From positions 1 to 43,377 of the IMG/VR virus record IMGVR_UViG_3300021061_000012: DNA of 43,377 nucleotides. One strand, written 5' to 3'. The DNA comes from a virus. Of the stretch, positions 16,946-25,925 are shown piece after piece. The notes beneath the pieces are model-generated. The model was not told where the DNA came from. It saw nothing but the letters and a program-made list of their open reading frames with translations, and ran no database searches. Each line of letters opens with the position of its first letter. Position 1 is the stretch's first letter. Made by a program: the position numbers and the translations under genes.

Positions 16946-18745
16946 ATGCCAACCGTCCAACGATATGGAGAACCGAAAGTACAGGCGCAAGGAATACCAA
17001 GCGTCCGAGTTAGCGCTGCCCCTGACCGTGAAGCACTTGGTGGTGGCGATTCACTAAATAGGCTGAATGCCGCTAACCAGGGCATGGCTGGTGTCGTCCA
17101 GAAGATAGCTATTGAAGAACGCGAAAAGGCGGACGACGCGGTAACCAAGGAAGGTTACGCGGAACTCCTGCGGCGCAAGAATGAATTGCTCTGGAACACT
17201 GAGAGCGGCGCTTATACGCGTAAGGGTAAAGACGCATTCGGCGTCATCGATGAATATGGCGCGCAGTTTGACAAGCACGCGGACGAAATCGAAAAGAGCT
17301 TGATTAAGAATAACCGTCAGCGCGAGATATTCAATGGTCTGCGGCTCAAGATTCGCGGAGAGTTTGACGAAGACTTACAGAAGCATACGTTTAAGGAATC
17401 TCAGGCCTATAACGAGCAAGTGACCGAATCTGGAATCAGCGCGGCTCAGAATGACGCCGTTCTGAACTACCAAGACCCAAAGAAGATCATATCCAGCATC
17501 GAGACTCAGAAGGCACTGATTGCTAGCGGATACAAGGGTAAGCCTCCGGATTTTATCAAAGTCAAGATTGCAGAGGCGACTAGCAAAACTCACGTCGGTG
17601 TCATCAGTCGCATGTTGGCAAACGGCGACGACCTGTACGCCAAGAATTACTACAACGCGATTAAGGAAGAGCTCGCCGGAACAGATGTGTCTGCTGTTGA
17701 GAAGGCTTTAGAGGAAGGGTCAATCCGCGGAGAGTCGCAGCGTCAGTCTGACGATATCTGGGCCAAAACTAATGGGGATGTGTCAAAGGCAATGGTTGAA
17801 GCCAAGAAGATCGAAGATGCAAAGCTGCGCGATGAAGTTGAACGACGTATTCATAACCTTAATGTCCAGGCCAAGCAGGCAGAACGCGATAACCGCGAGC
17901 AGATGTATTTAAATGCAGCCAACATTGTCGACGGAGCGCCAAAGGGTGCGGACGTTAGACGTCTTGTGTCTCCTACCGTATGGAGTCAGTTATCAGTCGA
18001 ACAGCGCAACGCCCTAGAGCGTCGAGCTGAAGACCTGCCAAATAACGATAAGACGTGGTTAGACTTTCTGGCTCTTCCGTCTAAGGACGTTGCGAACCTG
18101 TCTCGTGCCGAATTCGAAACGAAGTATTGGGTGCATCTGGACAAGTCCCACCGAGCAAAGGCTGAGGCGCAATGGAATGCTGCGCGCGAATCTGCTGCCA
18201 AGCCTGGCAAGACGCCGAAGGAAATTGAATTCAAGTCCATTTATAGCGATAACCAGATGATCGTCAACGCGCTGGCATCTGCAAAAGTTGCTGGCATTGC
18301 GCCTGGTGAAACGCTTGAGATTGTGCGTAAGGACGCGAAGAAGGCTGCGGCGTACACCCAATTCTCTGACCGTGTTGATGAAGCCTTCAAAGCCTACCAT
18401 GCGCAGACCGGCAAGAATCCTGATGATGCCACGAAAAAGAAAATCATCAGCGACATGCTGATGCGCAAGGTGTTCGTCAATGATGGTTGGTTTACTGACT
18501 CTGAGAAGCCCGTCGCAGCACTCACGCCAGAGGAAATGAAGAAGGTCTACAAGCCAATTGCGAGTATTCCACCAAGAGCAAAGCTGGAACTTATCAACAT
18601 CGCTCGCGCGCATGGAATTATCCGGTTTGATGTATCAGACGACCGCGCTGCCTTACTGCTCAAGAAAAAAATCGAACGTGCCTATGCCACGCGTTTAGCA
18701 GGCGCAAGAATCGAAGATGTCATTTCAATTATGACCGAGGATTAA
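16946..18745 (+). CDS. Internal virion core protein (T7 gp15-like)
   Basis: 599 residues, nearly all helical and highly charged. The N-terminal half has a KEGYAELLRRKNELLW...GKDAFGVIDEYGAQFDKHADEI region like that of many podovirus inner core proteins, which have little sequence identity but share length, composition and gene order. It should be injected with the DNA and line the periplasmic channel. It is followed after 2 bases by the giant third core protein. Confidence 0.82.
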   Translation: MPTVQRYGEPKVQAQGIPSVRVSAAPDREALGGGDSLNRLNAANQGMAGVVQKIAIEEREKADDAVTKEGYAELLRRKNELLWNTESGAYTRKGKDAFGVIDEYGAQFDKHADEIEKSLIKNNRQREIFNGLRLKIRGEFDEDLQKHTFKESQAYNEQVTESGISAAQNDAVLNYQDPKKIISSIETQKALIASGYKGKPPDFIKVKIAEATSKTHVGVISRMLANGDDLYAKNYYNAIKEELAGTDVSAVEKALEEGSIRGESQRQSDDIWAKTNGDVSKAMVEAKKIEDAKLRDEVERRIHNLNVQAKQAERDNREQMYLNAANIVDGAPKGADVRRLVSPTVWSQLSVEQRNALERRAEDLPNNDKTWLDFLALPSKDVANLSRAEFETKYWVHLDKSHRAKAEAQWNAARESAAKPGKTPKEIEFKSIYSDNQMIVNALASAKVAGIAPGETLEIVRKDAKKAAAYTQFSDRVDEAFKAYHAQTGKNPDDATKKKIISDMLMRKVFVNDGWFTDSEKPVAALTPEEMKKVYKPIASIPPRAKLELINIARAHGIIRFDVSDDRAALLLKKKIERAYATRLAGARIEDVISIMTED

Positions 18746-18747
18746 TA

Positions 18748-21700
18748 ATGCCGATTGTACCAGGAAAAACAAGTCAGCCATTTGGACCAGACGAGCCGGA
18801 TAGCATCTATTCCCAGAGTATGGATAAAGCGCCGGTTCAACGACAACCTGCTCCTGCCGTAGATAACCTCGAAAGCATTTACGATAACCCAACGGATACG
18901 TCACGACTGTCTGTTGCTCGCGATAAGGCAGTGATGCGCACGCCGGAACAAGCCGCACGAATTCTTAAGCTCGAAATGCAGACCGGCTTACCTGGCGATT
19001 TTATCGAAAGCGATATCGACAACATTGAGCGGGAAGCCTCGTCCCAGACCTTCGACCCTGACGTATTCCGTCGAAGCAATCCCAAGTTTACGCAATGGCT
19101 CGCGTCTAACCCGAATCATTACGCGTTGGCGAAGGATGACTTGAACATTTTTCAGCGTATTGGCCGTATGGGTTCTTCTTTCATGGGAGGTGTGAGTCGA
19201 GCATCGTTGCAAGATCAAATTGGCGAGCTGGAATACAAGGACTTGGAAGGAAGCTTATCACCTACGGAACAGGCTCAGTATTCCAAGCTTAGAGCTGATA
19301 TGGAATCTCTGGAACTGGATTCCAAGCGCGATATGACCGAATCGTATGTCGCTCGCCAGTCGGGGTACGGCTTTCGTCAGTTTGGGACTTCCTTAAAGAA
19401 TTGGGCGACTGGCGCAGCGGTTGGTGGTGGTGCTGCCCTTGTGGCCGGCCAGCTTGGTCCTCAAGTTGGACTTCCTGAAGAACTCGTCACCGTTCCCACA
19501 GGAATGTTTGCAGGAGGACTCAGCGCGAACGCTATTTACACATACAAGATGGAGTCTGGGTCTGCTTATCAGCAGTTTAAGAATATGAAGGATATCGATG
19601 GCAAAACCATTGACCCTGCTGTTGCTAAGAGTGTTGCCCGTGGCGTAGGCGCAATCAATGCCGTTATAGAGACAGGAACCGACGCGGCGATTGCGAGCCT
19701 TATACCAGGCTTCAAGCAGCTAACTGGTGGTCTCCTTGGCAAGCCAGCCAAGGATGCGGTTATGGCCAACGTCAAGAAGGCTTTGGCTGTTCCAGGCGTG
19801 CGCGACACCGTTATCAAGGCATTGGGTAAGTTGACAACTGCTTCAGCTCTTGAAGGGTTCGAAGAGCTCTCACAAGCATTCGCACAGGTTGCTGGCCGCG
19901 AAACCGCACAAGGAGCGTCTGGCCAAATGTTCCTGCCTGACGACCTTGGGCAAGACCTAACCGACGCAGCGATTCAAGCTCGTGATGCTGCTGTTAGCAC
20001 GGCGTTCGGTCCTGGTTTGCTTTTCGGTGGTGTTGAATTTCATAGTCGCTTGCGTCAAGTCAAGAAGGCTCAGGAATCTGAGCAGTTTTACATGGCTCTT
20101 GGCGAAGGCGTTACCGAGTCAAAGACGTTTCAGAATCTACCCGAGAAGGGTCAAGAGCTCGTCGCCGCACTCGTCAAAGATGGTCCTTACGAGAAAACCT
20201 ATATTGAACCGAAAGTCTGGCAAGAATATTGGCAGTCAAAGAATATCGATCCGCGCGAAGTGGCAGCTGAAGTCTTAGGCAACTACGAAGCATATGACGA
20301 CGCTGTCGCTGCCGGACATGACATCGCCATTCCAACTGAGCGATACGCCCGCAAGATAGCACCGACGGAGCACAATAAATTCTTTGCTCAGGAGGTGCGC
20401 CGGTCTCCCGATGAAATGAACGCTCGCGAATCCCGCGAATTCTTCCAGAAAATGGAGGAAGAGCAGGCGGCGCAGAAGGAACAGGCTCAACAGATTGCCC
20501 AAGAAGAAATGGTCGCTGAGAAGGCTAAGAGTGTCGCTGACATCGTCCGTGAGCAGTTGAAGGCTGCCGGTCTCTCTGAGACTGTCGCGGAGCCTGACGC
20601 TAAGCTGGTCGAAGCGTTCTTTAAGACTGTAGGTCAGCGTGCGGGTATTGACCCTGTCGAGCTCTTCAACCGCTATGGGCTCACGATTCAAGGTGAGCAG
20701 GCAGCACAGCCAATGGCGATGGCTGGGCAGGTGATGGAGCAATCTGGTATTGACCAGACACAGACGCCGGAATTCAAGAAATGGTTTGGTGACAGCAAGG
20801 TCGTCGATTCAAAAGGCAAGCCGTTGGTTGTCTATCATGGGACAGATAAGAAGTTTAAGAAATTCAAGACGCCGGCTTATTTCAGCTCTCAGTCGGGCGC
20901 TTCACCTTATGGCAGAAATGTAATGCCAGCATACCTGTCGTTAAAAAATCCGAAGATTATCGATTATATGGGTGGTCAAGATAATGATGTAGACGCTTTT
21001 GAAATCGAGGACGCGATTAACGAAGGTTATGATGGACTGATTATAAAGAACGTGGATGATGGCTACTCTGTTAATGACCAGTATATTGCTTTTAGTCCGG
21101 AACAAATCAGACGGTCAACCATTCTAAATCAATCCCCTATCGACCAGGTCGCACAATTCAAACAGGCTGAAAGTCTTGAGGAATTGCAGAAGACCGTTCC
21201 TGAAGCCAAAACGATCTTCGACACGCCCGAAGTCTTGGCTTTGCGCAAGGCGAACGCTGAGAAGGAAGAGACGGTCAACATCAATACGCCTGAGCGTCAG
21301 GCTATGCGTGAGCGTATAGCTGAAGAGCTGTACAAGAAGAACATTGAGAACCGTCGTCGTGAGAACAAGGTATTCATTGTTATTGGTGGTCCAGCATCCG
21401 GTAAAGGTGCAATCTCTGGCGCTCTGGTTGAGAAGTACGGCGCATTAGAAATCGACAATGACCTAGCAAAGAAGGCTTTGCAGCCTGAATATGGTCCCAA
21501 CGGCGAAGGCGCGAGCATTGTCCACAAAGAAGCTTCAGATATATCTGACGGCCTGGTGCTCAAGAAGGCCGCGTTAGCTGGCGACAATATTGTCTGGGTG
21601 AAGGTCGGAAAAAACGCGACGGACATGAAGGCAGCTGTTAAAGCGTTCAAACAAGCAGGTTATGAAGTAAACCTGGTCCTTGTTGAGCTTGACCCTAATA

Positions 21701-24700
21701 AAGCCACACCGCGGGCATTACATCGTCACTTTAATAAGAAAGAGCAAGGCTTTGTCGACCCCAGCTATATTATTCATGATGTTGGCTTGACACCAACAGC
21801 CGTATATGATACTCTTAAATCGGAGGTAAATGCTTATGTCAGATTCAATAATGACGTCCAATACAAAGAAGCGCCAAGGCTCGTCGAGCAGAAAGGCGAC
21901 TTCCTCACAGTCGACGACGTCAAGGGATTCAGCGAACGAAGACTACAGCGTGAGGCGAGCGATTCAAACGCTCAAGGAAGTAGTCAAGGAAAAGAAGGCC
22001 AAGTCCTAGAGCAAGAAGCACGCGGCCGAATCTCATTCGGCTTCGGTCCTGACCGCCGTTTCAACATCGAGCTTTTCAAGCACGCAGATCGTTCAACTCT
22101 CCTGCATGAGTTGGGGCACTTTTACCTAGAAGTAATCGGTGACCTAGCGACTTCCGAGAATGCACCACAGCAGATCAAAGACGATTATCGGACCATTTTG
22201 AAATGGTTTGGTGTCGAATCCCGCGACCAAGTTAAAACCAAACAACACGAACAATTCGCCCGAGGCTTCGAAGCCTATTTGATGGAAGGTAAGGCGCCAA
22301 CGGCTTCGCTTCGTGCTGCCTTTGCCCGTTTCAAGACCTGGCTGACAAAGATATATCGCGAGCTCCGCAATCTTAACGTGGAGCTTAACGACGACGTCCG
22401 CGCTGTCTTCGACCGTCTTTTGGCAACTGAGGACGAAATAGCCGCCACCCAAGCCGAGCTCAAGCAAGAACCATTATTCGTTGACCCTGTTGCGTTTGGA
22501 ATGAACGAGGCACAAGCAGCTCGTTACTTACAGGCACGTGAGGAAGCCCGTATCGCCGCTGAAGAATACTTAGCTGGCAAGATGATGGCTGAGCTTAACC
22601 GTGCGCAGACGGAATGGTGGCAAGAGCAGCGCGCGAAGATTCGTGCTGAAGTCGCTGAAGAAGTCGGAAAAGAGAGAATATACGTCGCTCTCTTCGCGCT
22701 TCAAAAGGGCACGAGACCTGATGGCAGTGCGTACCCTGAAAGCGTCTATGGTGTCTTTCCGCAAAAGCTATCGAAGGAAGGAATTATCGAGCTGACCGAT
22801 AAGAACTTCTTAAAGAGACTTCCCAGACCATATGTCTACACTGCCAAAGATGGCATACACCCAGCGCTTGCTGCAGAGCTCTACGGTTACCCGTCACCTC
22901 GTACTTTTTTTGAAGAGCTCGCGACGGCTGAGAAATTCGACGACAAGGTTGAGCGATTGACCGACGAGCGTATGAAAGCACTTCATGGCGACATGCTCAC
23001 CGACCAAGTTGCGCTGAAAGAGGAAGCCTTAAAGGCTGTTCACAATGATAAGCGTGCAGAAGTGATGCGTCTTGAGCTGGAATTTCTCGCAAAGCAAGAC
23101 ATGCCGGCATTCAAAGACATCATACGGAGAACGACTCGCCGGATGCCTCGCAGCGAAGAAGTCCGATTCTGGGCCGAAAATGTCATCGCCCGCCTGCCAG
23201 TCAAAGAGATTCGTCCGATTGTCTATCAACGTGCCGAAATCAAAGCGGCGGGAGAGGCCGGCCAATTCTTAGCGAAGGGTGATATTGACGCTGCCTTTGA
23301 CGCAAAGCTTCGTGAGCTCCGCAACCATGAGCTGTACCGTATTGCGGTCGAGGCTCGCGAGACGGTTTCTGATTTCGTGTCTGAATTTCGAAAGGTGTTT
23401 AAGTCCGACGAGAAGCTGTCAAAGACTCGCGACATGGACCTGGTCAATGCTGCCCGTGCTGTGCTTGCACAGTTTGGGCTTGGAAAGACGGACAAGGCTC
23501 CTTCTGCGTATATCGAACCGATCAAGCGATATGACCCCGAAATGTACGAGACGATCAACGATATCGTGAGCAAGGCTACCGAGGGTGCGGCCAACTACCG
23601 CGATGTTTCTTATGACGACTTTGTTGCCATGAAAGAATCGGTTGAATCGCTTTGGACGTTATCACTTCGTACGCAGCAACTAACCATCGATGGCAAGCTT
23701 ATGGACCGGGAAACGGTTATGGGTGAGCTCTCAGGTCGACTAGCTGACCTGATTAAACCCGGCAACCGTGCAGGGTACGACCGAGCTGTCACGAAATGGG
23801 ACCGCGCCAAGATAGGCCTTATGGGCATACGGGCATCACTTCGGCGTGTCGAAAGCTGGGTCGAAGCGATGGATGGTTCCGAAAGCGGTGTGTTCCGCAG
23901 ATACATCTGGAATCCTATTTCTGAGGCCGTCAACCACTACCGTGAATCGAAGAAGAACTACCTGCAGAAGTACCTGGAATTGGTCAAAGGTATCGAGAAG
24001 TCACTGGTCAAGAAAGAGATAGCCGCCCCGGAGCTTGGCTATACCTTCAGCGGTAAGGCTGAGCTTCTACATGCTCTTCTTCATACCGGAAATGAAAGCA
24101 ACTTGGCAAAGCTATTACGCGGTCGAGAGTGGGGAACCTACGACGAGGAAGGTAACTTGGATACTGGCCGTTGGGACTCCTTCGTTGCTCGCCTGTGGAA
24201 TGAAGGCGTTCTGACTAAAGAAGATTATGACTTCGTGCAAGGCGTCTGGGATTTGTTGGAAGAACTCAAGCCGGCAGCCCAGAAAGCACACAAGGATATG
24301 TACGGGTACTATTTCAACGAAATAACCGCGAATGAGATTCAGACCCCTTGGGGCAAGTATCGTGGCGGTTATGTCCCTGCTATCGCTGACCCGTTCATTG
24401 CCCAAGATGCGGCGATTCGTCAAGAGAAAGAATCATTAGAGAAGTCTAATAATAGCTTCATGTTCCCAACTGCCGGCCGAGGCTTTACTAAGGGTCGCGT
24501 TGAGGCGTATGCGCGTCCTCTAGCATTGGACCTTCGTTACATTCCGTCGCACATCGATAAGGTTCTGCGGTTTACCCATATCGAACCACGGGTTAAGGAT
24601 GTTGGCCGTATCGTGATGGACCGTGAATTCCGTAAACAGCTCGATACGTTTGACCCGACTGTTGGCGGTGACATGCTTGTTCCGTGGCTTCAGCGTGCAG

Positions 24701-25854
24701 CGCAACAGATGGTTGAGACTCCGTCTAAGGGCTGGGGTGGCAAGGCTGCGGACTGGTTCTTTAAGGAGCTCCGTCGACGCTCTGGTCTGCAGATCATGGT
24801 GGCGAATGTCGTGAATACCTTGCAACAGGTGACTGGTTTGTCGATGGCTGCCGTTAAGGTAAAACCGAAATATTTGCGAAACGCACTGTGGGTATATACG
24901 CGTCACCCACACCAGCTCGCGGCTGACGTATCGGAAAAGTCTGTGTTCATGCGTAATCGCACCACAACTCAGGTGATGGAAATTCAGAACACGATTGATG
25001 ACTTGGTTTTGAATCAAGGTAAGTATGAGAAGGCCGTCGACTTTGCGAAGAAGCATGGGTACTTCATGCAGCAGGGAATGCAGAATGTTGTTGACGTCAT
25101 CACTTGGTCAGGTGCATACGACCAAGCCGTTGCCAACGGCGCGACTGAAATAGAGGCCGTACGTGCAGCTGATTCAGCAGTCCGTGAAACTCAAGGCTCA
25201 TTCTCTCCGGAAGACGTTTCCCGTTTCGAAACCGGTTCACCGTTCATGCGCGCCTTCACGATGTTCTATAGCTACTTCAACATGCAGGCGAATCTTCTAG
25301 GGACTGAGTTTATCAAGATCACTCGTGACATAGGGCTTCGTAAAGGCACATCGCGGGCGCTGTATATCTACGTCTTCGCGTTTATGATTCCCGCAGTCCT
25401 CAGCGAATTGATCGTCAGGGCTGCATCTGGCGAGGACATTGACGATGACGATGACGGATATCTCGACGATATCTTCGCGATATTCTTCGGTTCTCAGATT
25501 AGGACTGCCGCGGCAATGGTTCCTGTTCTCGGTCCAGCGACAATGGCGGGGATTAACGCGACAAACGACAAGTGGTACGACGACCGCATTTCTACGTCGC
25601 CGGCGATTAGTATGCTCGAAAGCGCTATCGTCGGTAATGCTAAGACAGCTTGGCGCATGATTGAGGGTAAAGAGATAAACACCGGTAAATCGATACGTGA
25701 TGCGCTGACGGCAGTGGGGTTATTGACGGGTATTCCGCTCGGCTGGCTTGGCCGTCCTGCAGGATATCTTGCCGACGTCGAGCAGGGTAAGGCTAATCCC
25801 GACGGAGCCGCGGACTATGCCAGGGGGCTGATTACAGGCAAAAGAGGCGACTAA
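18748..25854 (+). CDS. Giant polyvalent internal virion protein (T7 gp16 position; ART, zeta-kinase and zincin domains)
   Basis: 2,368 residues, the third ejected core protein by position. Visible domains: an N-terminal segment with a glycine-rich hydrophobic stretch near 225-265; an ADP-ribosyltransferase-like 'polyvalent' domain at about 670-795 (VYHGTD with H697, later AYLSLKNP and YIAFSPEQI); a zeta-toxin-like P-loop kinase at about 870-1040 (GGPASGKG at 880-887); a zincin metallopeptidase motif HELGH at 1120-1124; long charged helical regions; and a hydrophobic segment (ALYIYVFAFMIPAVLSEL) near 2205-2222 ahead of an Asp-rich loop. These are enzymes that phages inject with DNA to modify or kill host defences, here fused to the ejection channel. 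I see no clear lysozyme or transglycosylase domain. A second small gene is embedded at 21836. Confidence 0.88.
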   Translation: MPIVPGKTSQPFGPDEPDSIYSQSMDKAPVQRQPAPAVDNLESIYDNPTDTSRLSVARDKAVMRTPEQAARILKLEMQTGLPGDFIESDIDNIEREASSQTFDPDVFRRSNPKFTQWLASNPNHYALAKDDLNIFQRIGRMGSSFMGGVSRASLQDQIGELEYKDLEGSLSPTEQAQYSKLRADMESLELDSKRDMTESYVARQSGYGFRQFGTSLKNWATGAAVGGGAALVAGQLGPQVGLPEELVTVPTGMFAGGLSANAIYTYKMESGSAYQQFKNMKDIDGKTIDPAVAKSVARGVGAINAVIETGTDAAIASLIPGFKQLTGGLLGKPAKDAVMANVKKALAVPGVRDTVIKALGKLTTASALEGFEELSQAFAQVAGRETAQGASGQMFLPDDLGQDLTDAAIQARDAAVSTAFGPGLLFGGVEFHSRLRQVKKAQESEQFYMALGEGVTESKTFQNLPEKGQELVAALVKDGPYEKTYIEPKVWQEYWQSKNIDPREVAAEVLGNYEAYDDAVAAGHDIAIPTERYARKIAPTEHNKFFAQEVRRSPDEMNARESREFFQKMEEEQAAQKEQAQQIAQEEMVAEKAKSVADIVREQLKAAGLSETVAEPDAKLVEAFFKTVGQRAGIDPVELFNRYGLTIQGEQAAQPMAMAGQVMEQSGIDQTQTPEFKKWFGDSKVVDSKGKPLVVYHGTDKKFKKFKTPAYFSSQSGASPYGRNVMPAYLSLKNPKIIDYMGGQDNDVDAFEIEDAINEGYDGLIIKNVDDGYSVNDQYIAFSPEQIRRSTILNQSPIDQVAQFKQAESLEELQKTVPEAKTIFDTPEVLALRKANAEKEETVNINTPERQAMRERIAEELYKKNIENRRRENKVFIVIGGPASGKGAISGALVEKYGALEIDNDLAKKALQPEYGPNGEGASIVHKEASDISDGLVLKKAALAGDNIVWVKVGKNATDMKAAVKAFKQAGYEVNLVLVELDPNKATPRALHRHFNKKEQGFVDPSYIIHDVGLTPTAVYDTLKSEVNAYVRFNNDVQYKEAPRLVEQKGDFLTVDDVKGFSERRLQREASDSNAQGSSQGKEGQVLEQEARGRISFGFGPDRRFNIELFKHADRSTLLHELGHFYLEVIGDLATSENAPQQIKDDYRTILKWFGVESRDQVKTKQHEQFARGFEAYLMEGKAPTASLRAAFARFKTWLTKIYRELRNLNVELNDDVRAVFDRLLATEDEIAATQAELKQEPLFVDPVAFGMNEAQAARYLQAREEARIAAEEYLAGKMMAELNRAQTEWWQEQRAKIRAEVAEEVGKERIYVALFALQKGTRPDGSAYPESVYGVFPQKLSKEGIIELTDKNFLKRLPRPYVYTAKDGIHPALAAELYGYPSPRTFFEELATAEKFDDKVERLTDERMKALHGDMLTDQVALKEEALKAVHNDKRAEVMRLELEFLAKQDMPAFKDIIRRTTRRMPRSEEVRFWAENVIARLPVKEIRPIVYQRAEIKAAGEAGQFLAKGDIDAAFDAKLRELRNHELYRIAVEARETVSDFVSEFRKVFKSDEKLSKTRDMDLVNAARAVLAQFGLGKTDKAPSAYIEPIKRYDPEMYETINDIVSKATEGAANYRDVSYDDFVAMKESVESLWTLSLRTQQLTIDGKLMDRETVMGELSGRLADLIKPGNRAGYDRAVTKWDRAKIGLMGIRASLRRVESWVEAMDGSESGVFRRYIWNPISEAVNHYRESKKNYLQKYLELVKGIEKSLVKKEIAAPELGYTFSGKAELLHALLHTGNESNLAKLLRGREWGTYDEEGNLDTGRWDSFVARLWNEGVLTKEDYDFVQGVWDLLEELKPAAQKAHKDMYGYYFNEITANEIQTPWGKYRGGYVPAIADPFIAQDAAIRQEKESLEKSNNSFMFPTAGRGFTKGRVEAYARPLALDLRYIPSHIDKVLRFTHIEPRVKDVGRIVMDREFRKQLDTFDPTVGGDMLVPWLQRAAQQMVETPSKGWGGKAADWFFKELRRRSGLQIMVANVVNTLQQVTGLSMAAVKVKPKYLRNALWVYTRHPHQLAADVSEKSVFMRNRTTTQVMEIQNTIDDLVLNQGKYEKAVDFAKKHGYFMQQGMQNVVDVITWSGAYDQAVANGATEIEAVRAADSAVRETQGSFSPEDVSRFETGSPFMRAFTMFYSYFNMQANLLGTEFIKITRDIGLRKGTSRALYIYVFAFMIPAVLSELIVRAASGEDIDDDDDGYLDDIFAIFFGSQIRTAAAMVPVLGPATMAGINATNDKWYDDRISTSPAISMLESAIVGNAKTAWRMIEGKEINTGKSIRDALTAVGLLTGIPLGWLGRPAGYLADVEQGKANPDGAADYARGLITGKRGD
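21836..22009 (+). CDS. Embedded +1-frame gene inside the polyvalent protein, 57 aa (candidate)
   Basis: A strong ribosome site (GGAGGT, then 8 bases, then ATG 21836) opens a 57-codon frame that is +1 relative to the giant gene and ends at TAG 22009. The product has a Ser/Thr/Lys-rich disordered start (TKKRQGSSSRKATSSQS) and a basic helix (DYSVRRAIQTLKEVVKEKK). It begins right where the zeta-kinase-like domain ends. Free-standing relatives of that kinase often end near this point, so this may be a captured downstream partner gene. No family recognised, so an antitoxin role is only a hypothesis. Confidence 0.45.
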   Translation: MSDSIMTSNTKKRQGSSSRKATSSQSTTSRDSANEDYSVRRAIQTLKEVVKEKKAKS

Positions 25855-25870
25855 AAAAAATTCAGTTTAG

Positions 25871-25901
25871 TGATGCGATTATCTCAACAGCTTGATATAA
25901 T
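25871..25901 (+). promoter_or_regulatory. Tail-fibre promoter with operator-like site 3
   Basis: TGATGCGATTATCTCAACA (25871-25889) matches the operator motif and lies just upstream of a perfect -10, TATAAT (25896-25901), within the preceding gap. No good -35 is visible. The predicted start near 25908 leaves a short leader with CTAGGAG before ATG 25926. It lies in the 71-bp gap between the giant core gene and the tail fibre. Confidence 0.62.
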
Positions 25902-25925
25902 GCCAACGAACTAGGAGACTTATAT

